NCBI RefSeq assembly: GCF_041431135.1
Contig: NZ_CP107799.1
Span: 2,232,001-2,296,000 of the forward strand
DNA length: 64,000 nt
Origin: Streptomyces sp. NBC_00554
GTDB lineage: Bacteria; Actinomycetota; Actinomycetes; Streptomycetales; Streptomycetaceae
Direction: 5' to 3'
The number at the start of each line of letters is the position of its first letter. The first letter of the stretch is position 1. Of the stretch, positions 49,017 through 57,373 are shown piece by piece. The position numbers and the translations under genes were made by a program. Below the pieces are notes generated by a model. It saw only the letters and a list, made by a program, of their open reading frames with translations, was not told where the DNA came from and made no database searches.

Positions 49017-50090
49017 GTGACGCCCGCGGTGCACCGTAGGCAGGTGTCCGACACCCGCCGTACCGATCTGGTACTCCTCCTTGTCGCGCTCGTCTGGGGT
49101 TCCAGCTATCTGTCCGCCCAGACGGCCACTTCCGCCCTGCCCGTTCTGGTCGTCCTGTTCGTGCGGTACGCGTTCTCCGCGCTCGCCTGCCTCGGCCTCG
49201 TCGCCGCCCGCCGGGGCGGACCCCGGGGCGCGCGCCGGTGGACCCGTGACGAGATCCGGGCCGGGGTGCCGCTGGGGGTCACCCAGGCCGCCGTCCTCGT
49301 CGTGGAGACGTACGGTGTCGCGCACACCAGCGCCGCCAATGCCGGGCTGATCATCAGCCTGACCATCGTGCTCACCCCGCTCCTCGACCGCGCCGGCCGG
49401 CGCGGCGGGCTGCCTCCCGTGTTCTTCGCCGCCGCCGGGGTGTGTGTCCTGGCGGTCGGACTCCTGATGTCCGGCAACGGCTTCCACGGTCTCCGTCTCG
49501 GCGACCTGCTGATGCTCGTCGCCGCGCTGGTGCGGGCGGTGCATGTCGTGCTCGTCGGACGGCTCACCGCACGCCGGTCGATACGCCCGCTGCACCTGAC
49601 GGCGGTGCAGACCCTCGTCGGCTCGGCCCTGTTCCTGGCACCGGCCGCGCACGACCTGCCGACGCTGGCCCACGCCGACACCGCGACCTGGGCGCAGCTC
49701 GTCTATCTCGCCCTGTTCTGCAGCGTGTTCGCGTTCCTCGCCCAGACGTGGGCCGTGCAGCGCACTTCGGCCAGCCGGGCCAGCCTGCTCCTTGGCACCG
49801 AACCGATCTGGGCCGCCGCGGTGGGCATCACCCTCGGCGGCGAACACCTCACCTGGCTCACCGGCCTCGGCGCGGCCCTGATGGTCGGCGGCACCTACTG
49901 GGGCCAGTCCGTGGAACGGGCCCATCGCAGCGCCGCCGAGCCCATGCGGACCGGCGAAACCGCCGTCACCGCCGCGACGGCGCAGGGCACCGAGGCTCGC
50001 AGCGCTACAGCTCAACGCCTTGAAAGCGCCACAGCTCATCGCCTCGAAAAGGACACCCCATGCCCGACGACGACACTTACCGGCAGCTGA
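49017..50090 (+). CDS. EamA/DMT-family transporter
   Basis: The 357-residue protein has ten predicted helices in two EamA halves: LVLLLVALVWGSSYLSAQTA at the start and SRASLLLGTEPIWAAAVGIT, then LGGEHLTWLTGLGAALMVGG in the second. It exports metabolites such as amino acids or drugs; the substrate is unknown. The start may be GTG 49017 or GTG 49044. The last 45 residues are a low-complexity hydrophilic tail encoded partly by two copies of a 27-bp sequence, and it overlaps the next gene by 31 bp. Confidence 0.88.
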   Translation: MTPAVHRRQVSDTRRTDLVLLLVALVWGSSYLSAQTATSALPVLVVLFVRYAFSALACLGLVAARRGGPRGARRWTRDEIRAGVPLGVTQAAVLVVETYGVAHTSAANAGLIISLTIVLTPLLDRAGRRGGLPPVFFAAAGVCVLAVGLLMSGNGFHGLRLGDLLMLVAALVRAVHVVLVGRLTARRSIRPLHLTAVQTLVGSALFLAPAAHDLPTLAHADTATWAQLVYLALFCSVFAFLAQTWAVQRTSASRASLLLGTEPIWAAAVGITLGGEHLTWLTGLGAALMVGGTYWGQSVERAHRSAAEPMRTGETAVTAATAQGTEARSATAQRLESATAHRLEKDTPCPTTTLTGS

Positions 50091-50557
50091 TCTCCCTCCT
50101 CGACACCTCCTCCGTCGACTACCGCCTCATCGACCACGAACCCGAGGGCGCCACCGACACCGTCAGCGCGCTGCGCGGACACCCCGTCTCCCAGGCCGCC
50201 AAGTGCATCGTCCTGCGGGTCAAGGTCGACCGCCGCACCACACGTCATGTGCTCGCGGTCGTCCCCGGAGACCGGCGGGTGGACCTGGACGCCGTACGGA
50301 CACTCTTCGCGGCCCGCTATGTCGGTTTCAGCGACGCGGAGACCGCGCAGCGCCTGGCCCGGGCCGTCCCCGGCAGCGTCCTCCCGTTCAGCTTCGACCC
50401 CGACCTCGAACTCGTTGCCGACCCGGACGTAGTCGCACAGCCGCGGCTGTACTTCAACGCCGCCCGCCTGGACCGCTCCCTGGTCATCTCGGGCCCCGCC
50501 TACGCCGAACTCGCCCGGCCGCGGGTCGCGCACATTGCGAGCCCGGCGCCGGCGTGA
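50060..50557 (+). CDS. YbaK/ProX-type aminoacyl-tRNA deacylase
   Basis: The 165-residue protein has the YbaK fold: YRLIDHEPEGATDTVSALRG, then the key Lys in SQAAKCIVLRVK, and FSDAETAQRLARAVPGSVLP near the GxxPPFG position. Members hydrolyse mischarged Cys-tRNA(Pro) or Ala-tRNA. The ATG at 50060 lies within the end of the EamA gene, so the two are co-expressed. Confidence 0.85.
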   Translation: MPDDDTYRQLISLLDTSSVDYRLIDHEPEGATDTVSALRGHPVSQAAKCIVLRVKVDRRTTRHVLAVVPGDRRVDLDAVRTLFAARYVGFSDAETAQRLARAVPGSVLPFSFDPDLELVADPDVVAQPRLYFNAARLDRSLVISGPAYAELARPRVAHIASPAPA

Positions 50558-50563
50558 CGCCGC

Positions 50564-51295
50564 TCAGTCCGTCGGAACCGGCTCGTCCGCCAACTCCCGC
50601 AAGGGCCACGTGCCGTCCACCACCGCGTCCGTCTCGCCCTTGCGACGCAGGAAGCTCTGGAAGTCGGCGGCCCACTCGGCGTACCACTCGATCTGCCGGC
50701 GGTGCAGCTCCGCCGGGCCGAGGGCCGCGACCTTCGGGTGGCGGTCGGCTATCGCACAGGCCAGCTTGGCCGCGGCGAGCGCGTCGGCCGAGGCGTCGTG
50801 GGCGGTGTCCAGAGACACCCCGTACTCCGTGCAGACCGCTTCCAGGTTGCGCTTGCCGCGGCGGTAGCGGTCCACGGAGCGGTCGATCGTGTACGGGTCG
50901 ATGACGGGCGCCGGATCCACGCCGCCCAGCCGGTCGCGCAGCGACGGCAGACCGTACCGCCGCAGCTCCGCGGAGAGCAGGGTCAGGTCGAAGGCCGCGT
51001 TGTAGGCGACGACGGGCACGCCCGTCTTCCAGTACGCGACGAGGACCCCCGCGATCGCGTCGGCCACCTGATCGGCGGGCTTGCCCTCGGCGGCCGCCCG
51101 TTCGTTCGAGATCCCGTGCACCGCCACCGCGTCCGCCGGAATCTCCACGCCCGGATCGGCCAGCCACTCACGGCGCCCTATGGGCTCTGAATCCTTGACC
51201 TCGATCACGGCACCCGTGACGATGCGCGCCTCGCGCGGATCCGTCCCGGTCGTCTCCAGGTCGAAGCCGATCAGCAGCTCCCGGTGCCAGCCCAT
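50564..51295 (-). CDS. DEDDh 3'-5' exonuclease (DnaQ-like)
   Basis: The 243-residue protein has all exonuclease motifs: ExoI LIGFDLETTG (Asp and Glu), ExoII AYNAAFDLTLL, and ExoIII TAHDASADALAA with the His and last Asp. It removes nucleotides 3'-5' from DNA or RNA; it is a free-standing relative of the DNA polymerase III epsilon subunit. A purine-rich AAAGGGGGG precedes ATG 51295. It converges on the deacylase gene (6-bp gap). Confidence 0.92.
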   Translation of the reverse strand: MGWHRELLIGFDLETTGTDPREARIVTGAVIEVKDSEPIGRREWLADPGVEIPADAVAVHGISNERAAAEGKPADQVADAIAGVLVAYWKTGVPVVAYNAAFDLTLLSAELRRYGLPSLRDRLGGVDPAPVIDPYTIDRSVDRYRRGKRNLEAVCTEYGVSLDTAHDASADALAAAKLACAIADRHPKVAALGPAELHRRQIEWYAEWAADFQSFLRRKGETDAVVDGTWPLRELADEPVPTD

Positions 51296-51409
51296 GGGCG
51301 GCCCCCCTTTCTCGTGGTGCTTTCCCCCAGTGGTCTCCACGATCCCATGCACCACTGACAATCCGAGGGCCGCATTCCGCTTCCCCCGGTCCTCAGCGTG
51401 CCGGGAGCA

Positions 51410-52648
51410 TCAGGACACCGGCCGTGAATCCGCCCAGGCCACCTCGAACTCCTCGCGGTATGTGGAGAAAAGCCCCTCTTCGTCGACCTCGTCCGGTTTG
51501 ACCACCCGGCCACCGCCGCGCAGCACCAGCACCGGCGCCTCCATGCCGCGCGTCCGGCGCAGATAGGACTGCACGACCGCGATGCCGTCCGAGCCGTCCC
51601 CGTCCACGAGGTACGCGGTGAAGCGGGGTGTCTCGTCGTAGACCTGGATCTCGAAGGCGCCCGGGTCGCGCAGCTTGGACCGCACCCGCCGCATATGCAG
51701 GATGTTCATCTCCACGGCGCGGCTCAACTCGCCGCGCTTTATGCCGAGTTCCCGCTCGCGCCGCTTCACCGCACTGGAGGCGGGGTTCAGGAACAGCAGC
51801 CGCACCCGGCAGCCCGACTCGGCGAGCCGCACGAGCCGCCGCCCGGAGAAGTTCTGCACCAGCAGGTTCAGGCCGATGCCGATGGCGTCGAGACGGCGGG
51901 CGCCGCCGAACAGGTCCTCGGCGGGGAACTGCCGCAGCAGCCGCACCCGGTCGGAGTGCACGCCGACCACGTCCGCGTACCGGTCGCCGACCAGGTTCTC
52001 GACGGCGTCGACGGGCAGTCTGCGCGCGGAGGGCACGTCGCTGCCGGCGCCGAGTATCTCCAGGAGTTTCGACGCGGCACGCTCGGCCTGCGCGAGGACC
52101 GCCTCGGACAGCGCCCGGTTGCGCGAGACGACGTTCCGGGTGACTTCCAGTTCGTCCAGGGCGAGTTCGACGTCGCGGCGCTCGTCGAAGTAGGGCTCGA
52201 AGCACGGCCAGTGCTGCACCATCAGCTCGCGCAGCTGCGGCAGGGTCAGGAAACTGAGCACGTTGTCATCGGCGGGGTCGAGCAAGTACCCCTTGCGGCG
52301 GCTGACTTCGCGTACGGCGACCGCGCGCTGCACCCACTCCTGTCCGGCGGGTCCGGCGGCGGCGACCACCCATTCGTCGCCGTGGACGGGTTCGTAGATG
52401 GGACGGAGAACAGCGGCCACGACCGCGCGCAGCCGCTGCTCGACCAGGTTCAGCCAGATGTAGGCGCGCCCGGCTCGCTGGGCGCGCGTACGCACCTCGC
52501 GCCAGGCGTCGGCGCCCCAGTCCAACTCCGGTCCAATAGATCCCATTTCCATCGGCCGCGCCAGGGACACCGCGCCGGGTGGGACATCTGTGGAGTTCCC
52601 CTCGTGACCCTCGTCACCAGGAGGCAACTCCAGCCCTCCCGAGCCCAC
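51410..52648 (-). CDS. SAV2148-type HEPN-domain protein
   Basis: The 412-residue protein is highly conserved in Streptomyces and known to me as the SAV2148-type HEPN family. Its N-terminal part (about 35-200) is helical, with RAGRAYIWLNLVEQRLRAVV and VELALDELEVTRNVVSRNRA. The second half is alpha/beta with RRLVRLAESGCRVRLLFLNP, recalling a phospholipase-D-like or nucleotidyl-binding fold. I do not see the Rx4-6H RNase motif, so activity is doubtful. GTG 52648 has GGAAGG nine bases upstream. Confidence 0.8.
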   Translation of the reverse strand: MGSGGLELPPGDEGHEGNSTDVPPGAVSLARPMEMGSIGPELDWGADAWREVRTRAQRAGRAYIWLNLVEQRLRAVVAAVLRPIYEPVHGDEWVVAAAGPAGQEWVQRAVAVREVSRRKGYLLDPADDNVLSFLTLPQLRELMVQHWPCFEPYFDERRDVELALDELEVTRNVVSRNRALSEAVLAQAERAASKLLEILGAGSDVPSARRLPVDAVENLVGDRYADVVGVHSDRVRLLRQFPAEDLFGGARRLDAIGIGLNLLVQNFSGRRLVRLAESGCRVRLLFLNPASSAVKRRERELGIKRGELSRAVEMNILHMRRVRSKLRDPGAFEIQVYDETPRFTAYLVDGDGSDGIAVVQSYLRRTRGMEAPVLVLRGGGRVVKPDEVDEEGLFSTYREEFEVAWADSRPVS

Positions 52649-52763
52649 CCGTGCACCGCCTTCCGCTCCCCCGAGCTCTTGCGTGGAGCAAGCCCCCACT
52701 CAACGATCAAGGAAGGGTACTCCGGGAGCGGTCGGCGGTGCAGCCCGATGGACAGGTCGTTTC

Positions 52764-54083
52764 TCAACTACCGTTTTGCGCTTGCCCGTTCTGATCGGCG
52801 AGCGCGGGCGGAGTGAGCGGATTCATAGCCGTGACGTCGCGCGGGGCGATGGAGAAGCCCTGCCAGTGGACCGGCATGGGCTGCTGGTCCTCGTCGCGCG
52901 CGATGTGGTGGAAGCCGACGTTGACCCAGACGACGGGGTGGGCGAGCGACTGCCCGTTGACCCACTTGTCGACGGAATTACCGGCTCCGGTACCGCAGTT
53001 GATCGGGTTGTTGCTGGCGAACTGTTCGCACCTCTTGTACTCGGTGAAGTAGATGTCGTGCTTGGTGAAGCTGCGGCCCGGGTACTTGGTGGTGGCGCCC
53101 GGGACGATCTCGTAACTACGCGCGTGCTCGTCCTTGTTCTTTCCGACCCTGCTGACGACGCGCCACCAGCGCATGTTCTTGGCGTCGCCCGCGAGCTCCT
53201 TGGTGATCTTGGTGCGGGTGGTCTTGTTGGTCGGCCCCTCGTTGCCGTTGGCGGGCGGGCTGACCTTGGAGTCGTACTGCTCGACGGTGCTCCTGGAGGA
53301 GCCGTCCAGGCCGAAGTTGAGCTTCCAGAAGACGTTGTGGCTGTGGCTGGTGGCGTAGGACTTGGCGCCCTTGCCGATCGGCCAGCCGCGACCGTCGCCC
53401 GCGTCGTAGTCACCGGGCGAGAGGCTGCCGGTGGCGCCGACGTTCATGTTGACGGTGCCGTCGTCCTGGAAGCGCCACTCGGTGATGTACTCGTACCAGC
53501 CGACCTGGTTGACGGTGTAGATCAGCAGGTCCTTGCCCTGGGTCTGATAGACCTTGTTCGCCGTGTCGCCCTGCATGCGGTAGGCGTGGCCGCGCGTGCG
53601 GGTCGTGGTGCACAGGCCGTTGGCGGTGGGGCGGTCCGGGTTCCAGGCGTTGGGGATCTTGACCTTCTTGATGGTGCCGCCGGGACACTCGCCCGGGGCC
53701 AGATCCATCAGCCCCTGCCCGAAACCGGCGCCGGTGAGGTCGTCGTACTCGGCCTGGCCGTCGTCGTAGGGGACGTGGATCTGGGCGAGCTTGGCGCTGG
53801 TGAGGACCTTGATGGGGGTGGCCTCACCCTTGGGCTGGTACGAGATGTCCTCCAGGACGAGCCCGGCCTCGCTCTCGTAGTGCCAGCACATCCGCCAGGT
53901 GGTGCCGGTGGAGAGCTTCTGCTCGATCCGGAAGTCCGCGCTGCAGGCGGGGGCCGCCGCGGGAGCGGCCTTGGGCTGGGCGACCGCCGGCCCCGCGGAC
54001 GTCGCCGCGCCCACGGTCAGTGCGGCCACCGAGAGGCCCACCGCCGCCCGGCTGCGGGCACGGCTGTTTTTGTTCACGCGCAT
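52764..54083 (-). CDS. Secreted copper-amine-oxidase-like catalytic domain
   Basis: The 439-residue product has a signal peptide (AAVGLSVAALTVGAATSAGP, cleavage near AVAQ). Its body matches the C-terminal catalytic domain of copper amine oxidases: VPYDDGQAEYDDL with the base Asp near 107-108, VGWYEYITEWRFQDDGTV at the cofactor strand (Tyr197), copper ligands His247 and His249 in SHSHNVF, and the third His in VGFHHIARDEDQQPMPV (392-393). Spacings are close to those I recall for Arthrobacter amine oxidase. The Asn before the cofactor Tyr is replaced by Trp196, so topaquinone formation is questionable. N2 and N3 domains are missing but resemble the upstream gene product. Start ATG 54083 has AGGAG ten bases upstream. 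Confidence 0.7.
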   Translation of the reverse strand: MRVNKNSRARSRAAVGLSVAALTVGAATSAGPAVAQPKAAPAAAPACSADFRIEQKLSTGTTWRMCWHYESEAGLVLEDISYQPKGEATPIKVLTSAKLAQIHVPYDDGQAEYDDLTGAGFGQGLMDLAPGECPGGTIKKVKIPNAWNPDRPTANGLCTTTRTRGHAYRMQGDTANKVYQTQGKDLLIYTVNQVGWYEYITEWRFQDDGTVNMNVGATGSLSPGDYDAGDGRGWPIGKGAKSYATSHSHNVFWKLNFGLDGSSRSTVEQYDSKVSPPANGNEGPTNKTTRTKITKELAGDAKNMRWWRVVSRVGKNKDEHARSYEIVPGATTKYPGRSFTKHDIYFTEYKRCEQFASNNPINCGTGAGNSVDKWVNGQSLAHPVVWVNVGFHHIARDEDQQPMPVHWQGFSIAPRDVTAMNPLTPPALADQNGQAQNGS

Positions 54084-54155
54084 GACGAAGAGACTCCTTG
54101 CGAAAGCAGAGAAGTGAGTGAGTTGGAGAAGTGAACCGAGAGCGGGCGGCGCCGG

Positions 54156-54965
54156 CTAACCGAGCTTGCCGACCTTGCGGGTGCTCAGGTCGATCACCAC
54201 GTCACGGCTGTCGATCCACGGCCCGTTCTTCACCTTGGGGAAGAGCCGTACGCAGCGGTGCGTGCCGCAGTCCGCGAGCGTGGCGGGCTGGGCGCCCGAG
54301 GCCGCGCGGTAGACCATGCTGTTGAGGATCAGCTGATCCGGCGAGGTGAGTTCCTTCCCCGTGGCGTCCTTGTAGTCGGCCCTGAGGCCCGCGCCGAGCG
54401 GGTCGGCGATGAGCAGCTGCGCGGCTTCGGTCATCTCGTCGCGGCTGATGGGCGGCTGGACACCGTGCTGGGTGTCGGTCCGCTCGACCTTCCCGGTGTC
54501 CAGGTTGACGGTCTTGGTGACGAGCGCGTCGTCCTTGTAGTCGTAGAACCGGACCTCGGCGCGGCGTGGCGCGTTCGGGTCGTCCAGTTCGTCCGCGTCC
54601 GGCTCGGCGAGGTCGACGCCGATCCGCTGCGGGCCGCGGTCCCCTTCGACGTCCTCGGCGGAATTGCGCAGCTGCCGGTTGAGCGCGATCTGTTCGACCC
54701 GCTCGGTCTCGTCGTCGGTCAGCGGGTCGCGGCCCTTGCCCTTGTCGCCTTCGGCCGGCGCCTCCTCGACCACGCCGGGTTCGGCCGCCGCCTGCCCCTG
54801 CTGGCCCGCCTCCTGAGAGGTCCCGCCGCTTCCCTTGGCTCCGCCCGAGTCGTCGGCCCCCGCGGAGCCCGGCAGAGTGATACCGATCATCACGGCCGTC
54901 CCGGCAACCGCGATGGCGGCACCCGCCACCACCTTGCCCAGATGGCGGTGCACTATGTTGCGCAC
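54156..54965 (-). CDS. Secreted amine-oxidase N3-domain-like partner
   Basis: The 269-residue protein has an N-terminal hydrophobic segment (VVAGAAIAVAGTAVMIGITL), an Ala/Gly/Glu-rich linker to about 75, then a domain with RRAEVRFYDYKDDALVTKTV, VNLDTGKVERTD, GVQPPISRDEMTEAAQLLIA and ADYKDATGKEL. This order resembles the N3 domain of copper amine oxidases. Two cysteines in DCGTHRC are close together. The gene precedes the catalytic-domain gene by 72 bp on the same strand, reproducing the N-to-C order of an intact enzyme. The two may form a complex; this is inference. Confidence 0.65.
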   Translation of the reverse strand: MRNIVHRHLGKVVAGAAIAVAGTAVMIGITLPGSAGADDSGGAKGSGGTSQEAGQQGQAAAEPGVVEEAPAEGDKGKGRDPLTDDETERVEQIALNRQLRNSAEDVEGDRGPQRIGVDLAEPDADELDDPNAPRRAEVRFYDYKDDALVTKTVNLDTGKVERTDTQHGVQPPISRDEMTEAAQLLIADPLGAGLRADYKDATGKELTSPDQLILNSMVYRAASGAQPATLADCGTHRCVRLFPKVKNGPWIDSRDVVIDLSTRKVGKLG

Positions 54966-55018
54966 ATTTCCCCCTACTCCCCCGGATCCGTCTAGGAGTG
55001 TTCGAGCCCCACTGGTTC

Positions 55019-55035
55019 GGCATACGACGTATGCC
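55019..55035. promoter_or_regulatory. 17-bp perfect palindrome in glgX upstream region
   Basis: GGCATACG-A-CGTATGCC is an 8-1-8 perfect inverted repeat between the divergent N3-like gene and glgX (178-bp gap). It is a strong operator candidate; the regulated gene could be on either side. Confidence 0.5.
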
Positions 55036-55143
55036 TGGTCATTGGGTAAGAGGGACGTAAGTCATAGGAGGTTCCCTCACTTTCGGGGAGACTCGGCCCG
55101 GAGCAGCCCCCAGGGGCACGGCACAACTGGAAGAGTCGTATCC

Positions 55144-57252
55144 ATGCAGGTCTGGCCTGGAGAGGCATATCCACTCGGTGCCACGTACGACGGTGCCGGT
55201 ACCAATTTCGCGGTCTTCTCGGAGGCCGCCGCCCGTATAGAGCTGTGTCTGCTGCACGACGACGGCTCGGAGACCGCGGTGGAACTGCGGGAGAGCGACG
55301 CGTTCGTACGCCACGCCTATCTGCCCGGAATCATGCCCGGGCAGCGCTACGGCTTCCGCGCGCACGGGCCGTACGCGCCCGGCCGCGGCCAGCGCACCAA
55401 CTCCGCGAAGCTGCTGCTCGATCCGTACGCGCGCGCGATCAGCGGTGCGGTGGAGTGGGGCGAGGAGGTGTACGGCTACCACTTCGGTGAGCCCGACAAG
55501 CGCAACGACCTGGACTCGGCGCCGCACACCATGACGTCGGTCGTGGTCAACCCGTACTTCGACTGGGGCGACGACCGGCCGCCACGCACCGAGTACCACC
55601 ACACGGTGCTCTACGAGGCCCATGTGAAGGGCCTCACGATGCAGCACCCGGAGCTGCCCGAGGAACTGCGCGGCACCTACGCGGCGCTCGCCCACCCGGC
55701 GATCATCGAACACCTGACCAAACTGGGCGTCACCGCGCTGGAACTGATGCCCGTGCACCAGTTCGTGAACGACCACCGTCTGGTGGAGATGGGCCTGAAC
55801 AACTACTGGGGCTACAACACGATCGGCTTCTTCGCCCCGCACAACGCGTACGCCTCCTGGGGCGACCGCGGACAGCAGGTCCTGGAGTTCAAGTCGGCGG
55901 TCCGGGCCCTGCACGAGGCCGGGATCGAGGTCATCCTGGACGTCGTCTACAACCACACGGCCGAGGGCAACCACCTGGGTCCGACGCTGTCCTTCAGAGG
56001 CCTCGACAACGCCTCGTACTACCGCCTCTCGGAGGACCAGCGCTACTACACGGACACCACGGGGACCGGCAACTCCCTGCTGATGCGCTCCCCGCACGTG
56101 CTCCAGCTGATCATGGACTCGCTGCGCTACTGGGTCACCGAGATGCACGTCGACGGATTCCGCTTCGACCTCGCGGCCACCCTGGCGAGGCAGTTCCACG
56201 AGGTGGACCGGCTGTCGTCGTTCTTCGACCTGGTGCAGCAGGACCCGGTGGTCTCCCAGGTGAAGCTGATCGCCGAGCCCTGGGACGTCGGCGAGGGCGG
56301 CTACCAGGTGGGCAACTTCCCGCCCCTGTGGACCGAGTGGAACGGCAAGTACCGCGACACCGTACGGGACATGTGGCGGGGCGAGCCGCGCACGCTGGCG
56401 GAGTTCGCGTCCCGTCTGACGGGCTCCTCCGACCTCTACCAGGACGACGGCCGCCGCCCCCTCGCCTCGATCAACTTCGTGACGTGTCACGACGGCTTCA
56501 CGCTGAACGACCTCGTCTCGTACAACAACAAGCACAACGACGCCAACGGCGAGGACAACCGCGACGGCGAGAGCCACAACCGGTCCTGGAACTGCGGTGT
56601 CGAGGGCGAGACGGACGACGAGTCGGTCCTGGCCCTGCGCGGGCGTCAGAGGCGCAACTACATCGCGACGCTGATGCTCTCCCAGGGCGTGCCGATGCTC
56701 AGCCACGGCGACGAGTTCGCGCGTACCCAGGGTGGCAACAACAACGGGTACTGCCAGGACAGCGAGGTGTCCTGGGTGCCGTGGCCGGAGGAGGACGGCG
56801 AGCTCCTCGAGTTCACCCGCGCGATGGTGTGGCTCCGCCGAGACCACCCGGTCTTCCGGCGTCGCAGGTTCTTCCACGGGCGTCCCGTCCAGGGCACCCA
56901 CGACGAGTTGTCCGACATCGCGTGGTTCACCCCGGAGGGCCAGGAGATGACCCAGCGCGACTGGGGCTCGGCGACGGCACGCGCCCTGTCCGTCTTCCTC
57001 AACGGCAACGCGATCTCCGAGCCGGGCCCGCGCGGGGAGCGCATCTCCGACGACTCCTTCCTGCTGATGTTCAACGCCTCGCCGGGGCCCCTGGAGTTCG
57101 TGGTGCCGGTCAATCACGGACGCCAGTGGCAGGTGATCGTCGACACGGCACGCCCGGAGGGAGTGGCGCCGGGAACGGGCGCGAAGGTCGAGGCCGGGGA
57201 CCGGCTGTCCCTGGTCGACCGGAGCATGACGGTGTTGCAGCGGCCCGCCTAG
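55144..57252 (+). CDS. glgX: Glycogen debranching enzyme GlgX/TreX
   Basis: The 702-residue GH13 isoamylase has an N-terminal CBM48 (about 8-100: YPLGATYDGAGTNFAVFSEA) and a catalytic barrel with VYNHTAEGN, DGFRFDLAATL (nucleophile Asp), LIAEPWDVG (acid Glu) and NFVTCHDGFTL (third Asp). It hydrolyses alpha-1,6 branches of glycogen, giving maltooligosaccharides. The next gene, treY, uses them for trehalose synthesis. GGAAGAG eight bases before ATG 55144 supports the start. Confidence 0.95.
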   Translation: MQVWPGEAYPLGATYDGAGTNFAVFSEAAARIELCLLHDDGSETAVELRESDAFVRHAYLPGIMPGQRYGFRAHGPYAPGRGQRTNSAKLLLDPYARAISGAVEWGEEVYGYHFGEPDKRNDLDSAPHTMTSVVVNPYFDWGDDRPPRTEYHHTVLYEAHVKGLTMQHPELPEELRGTYAALAHPAIIEHLTKLGVTALELMPVHQFVNDHRLVEMGLNNYWGYNTIGFFAPHNAYASWGDRGQQVLEFKSAVRALHEAGIEVILDVVYNHTAEGNHLGPTLSFRGLDNASYYRLSEDQRYYTDTTGTGNSLLMRSPHVLQLIMDSLRYWVTEMHVDGFRFDLAATLARQFHEVDRLSSFFDLVQQDPVVSQVKLIAEPWDVGEGGYQVGNFPPLWTEWNGKYRDTVRDMWRGEPRTLAEFASRLTGSSDLYQDDGRRPLASINFVTCHDGFTLNDLVSYNNKHNDANGEDNRDGESHNRSWNCGVEGETDDESVLALRGRQRRNYIATLMLSQGVPMLSHGDEFARTQGGNNNGYCQDSEVSWVPWPEEDGELLEFTRAMVWLRRDHPVFRRRRFFHGRPVQGTHDELSDIAWFTPEGQEMTQRDWGSATARALSVFLNGNAISEPGPRGERISDDSFLLMFNASPGPLEFVVPVNHGRQWQVIVDTARPEGVAPGTGAKVEAGDRLSLVDRSMTVLQRPA

Positions 57253-57278
57253 GCGATGCGTCAGCCGTTTCCCGTGGT

Positions 57279-57319
57279 GCACGCGCGCGTAGAGGGTCCC
57301 TCGCTCCACGCGCGCGTGC
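57279..57319. terminator. Terminator hairpin between glgX and treY
   Basis: GCACGCGCGCGT at 57279-57290 pairs exactly with 57308-57319 (12 bp) around a 17-nt loop, 26 bp after the glgX stop. It implies that treY has its own promoter in the remaining 54 bp or depends on readthrough. Confidence 0.75.
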
Positions 57320-57373
57320 CCGTTTGCAGGCGTCGATGACACGAAAGGCGGCAGGGCGGGTACGTAGGTTCCC

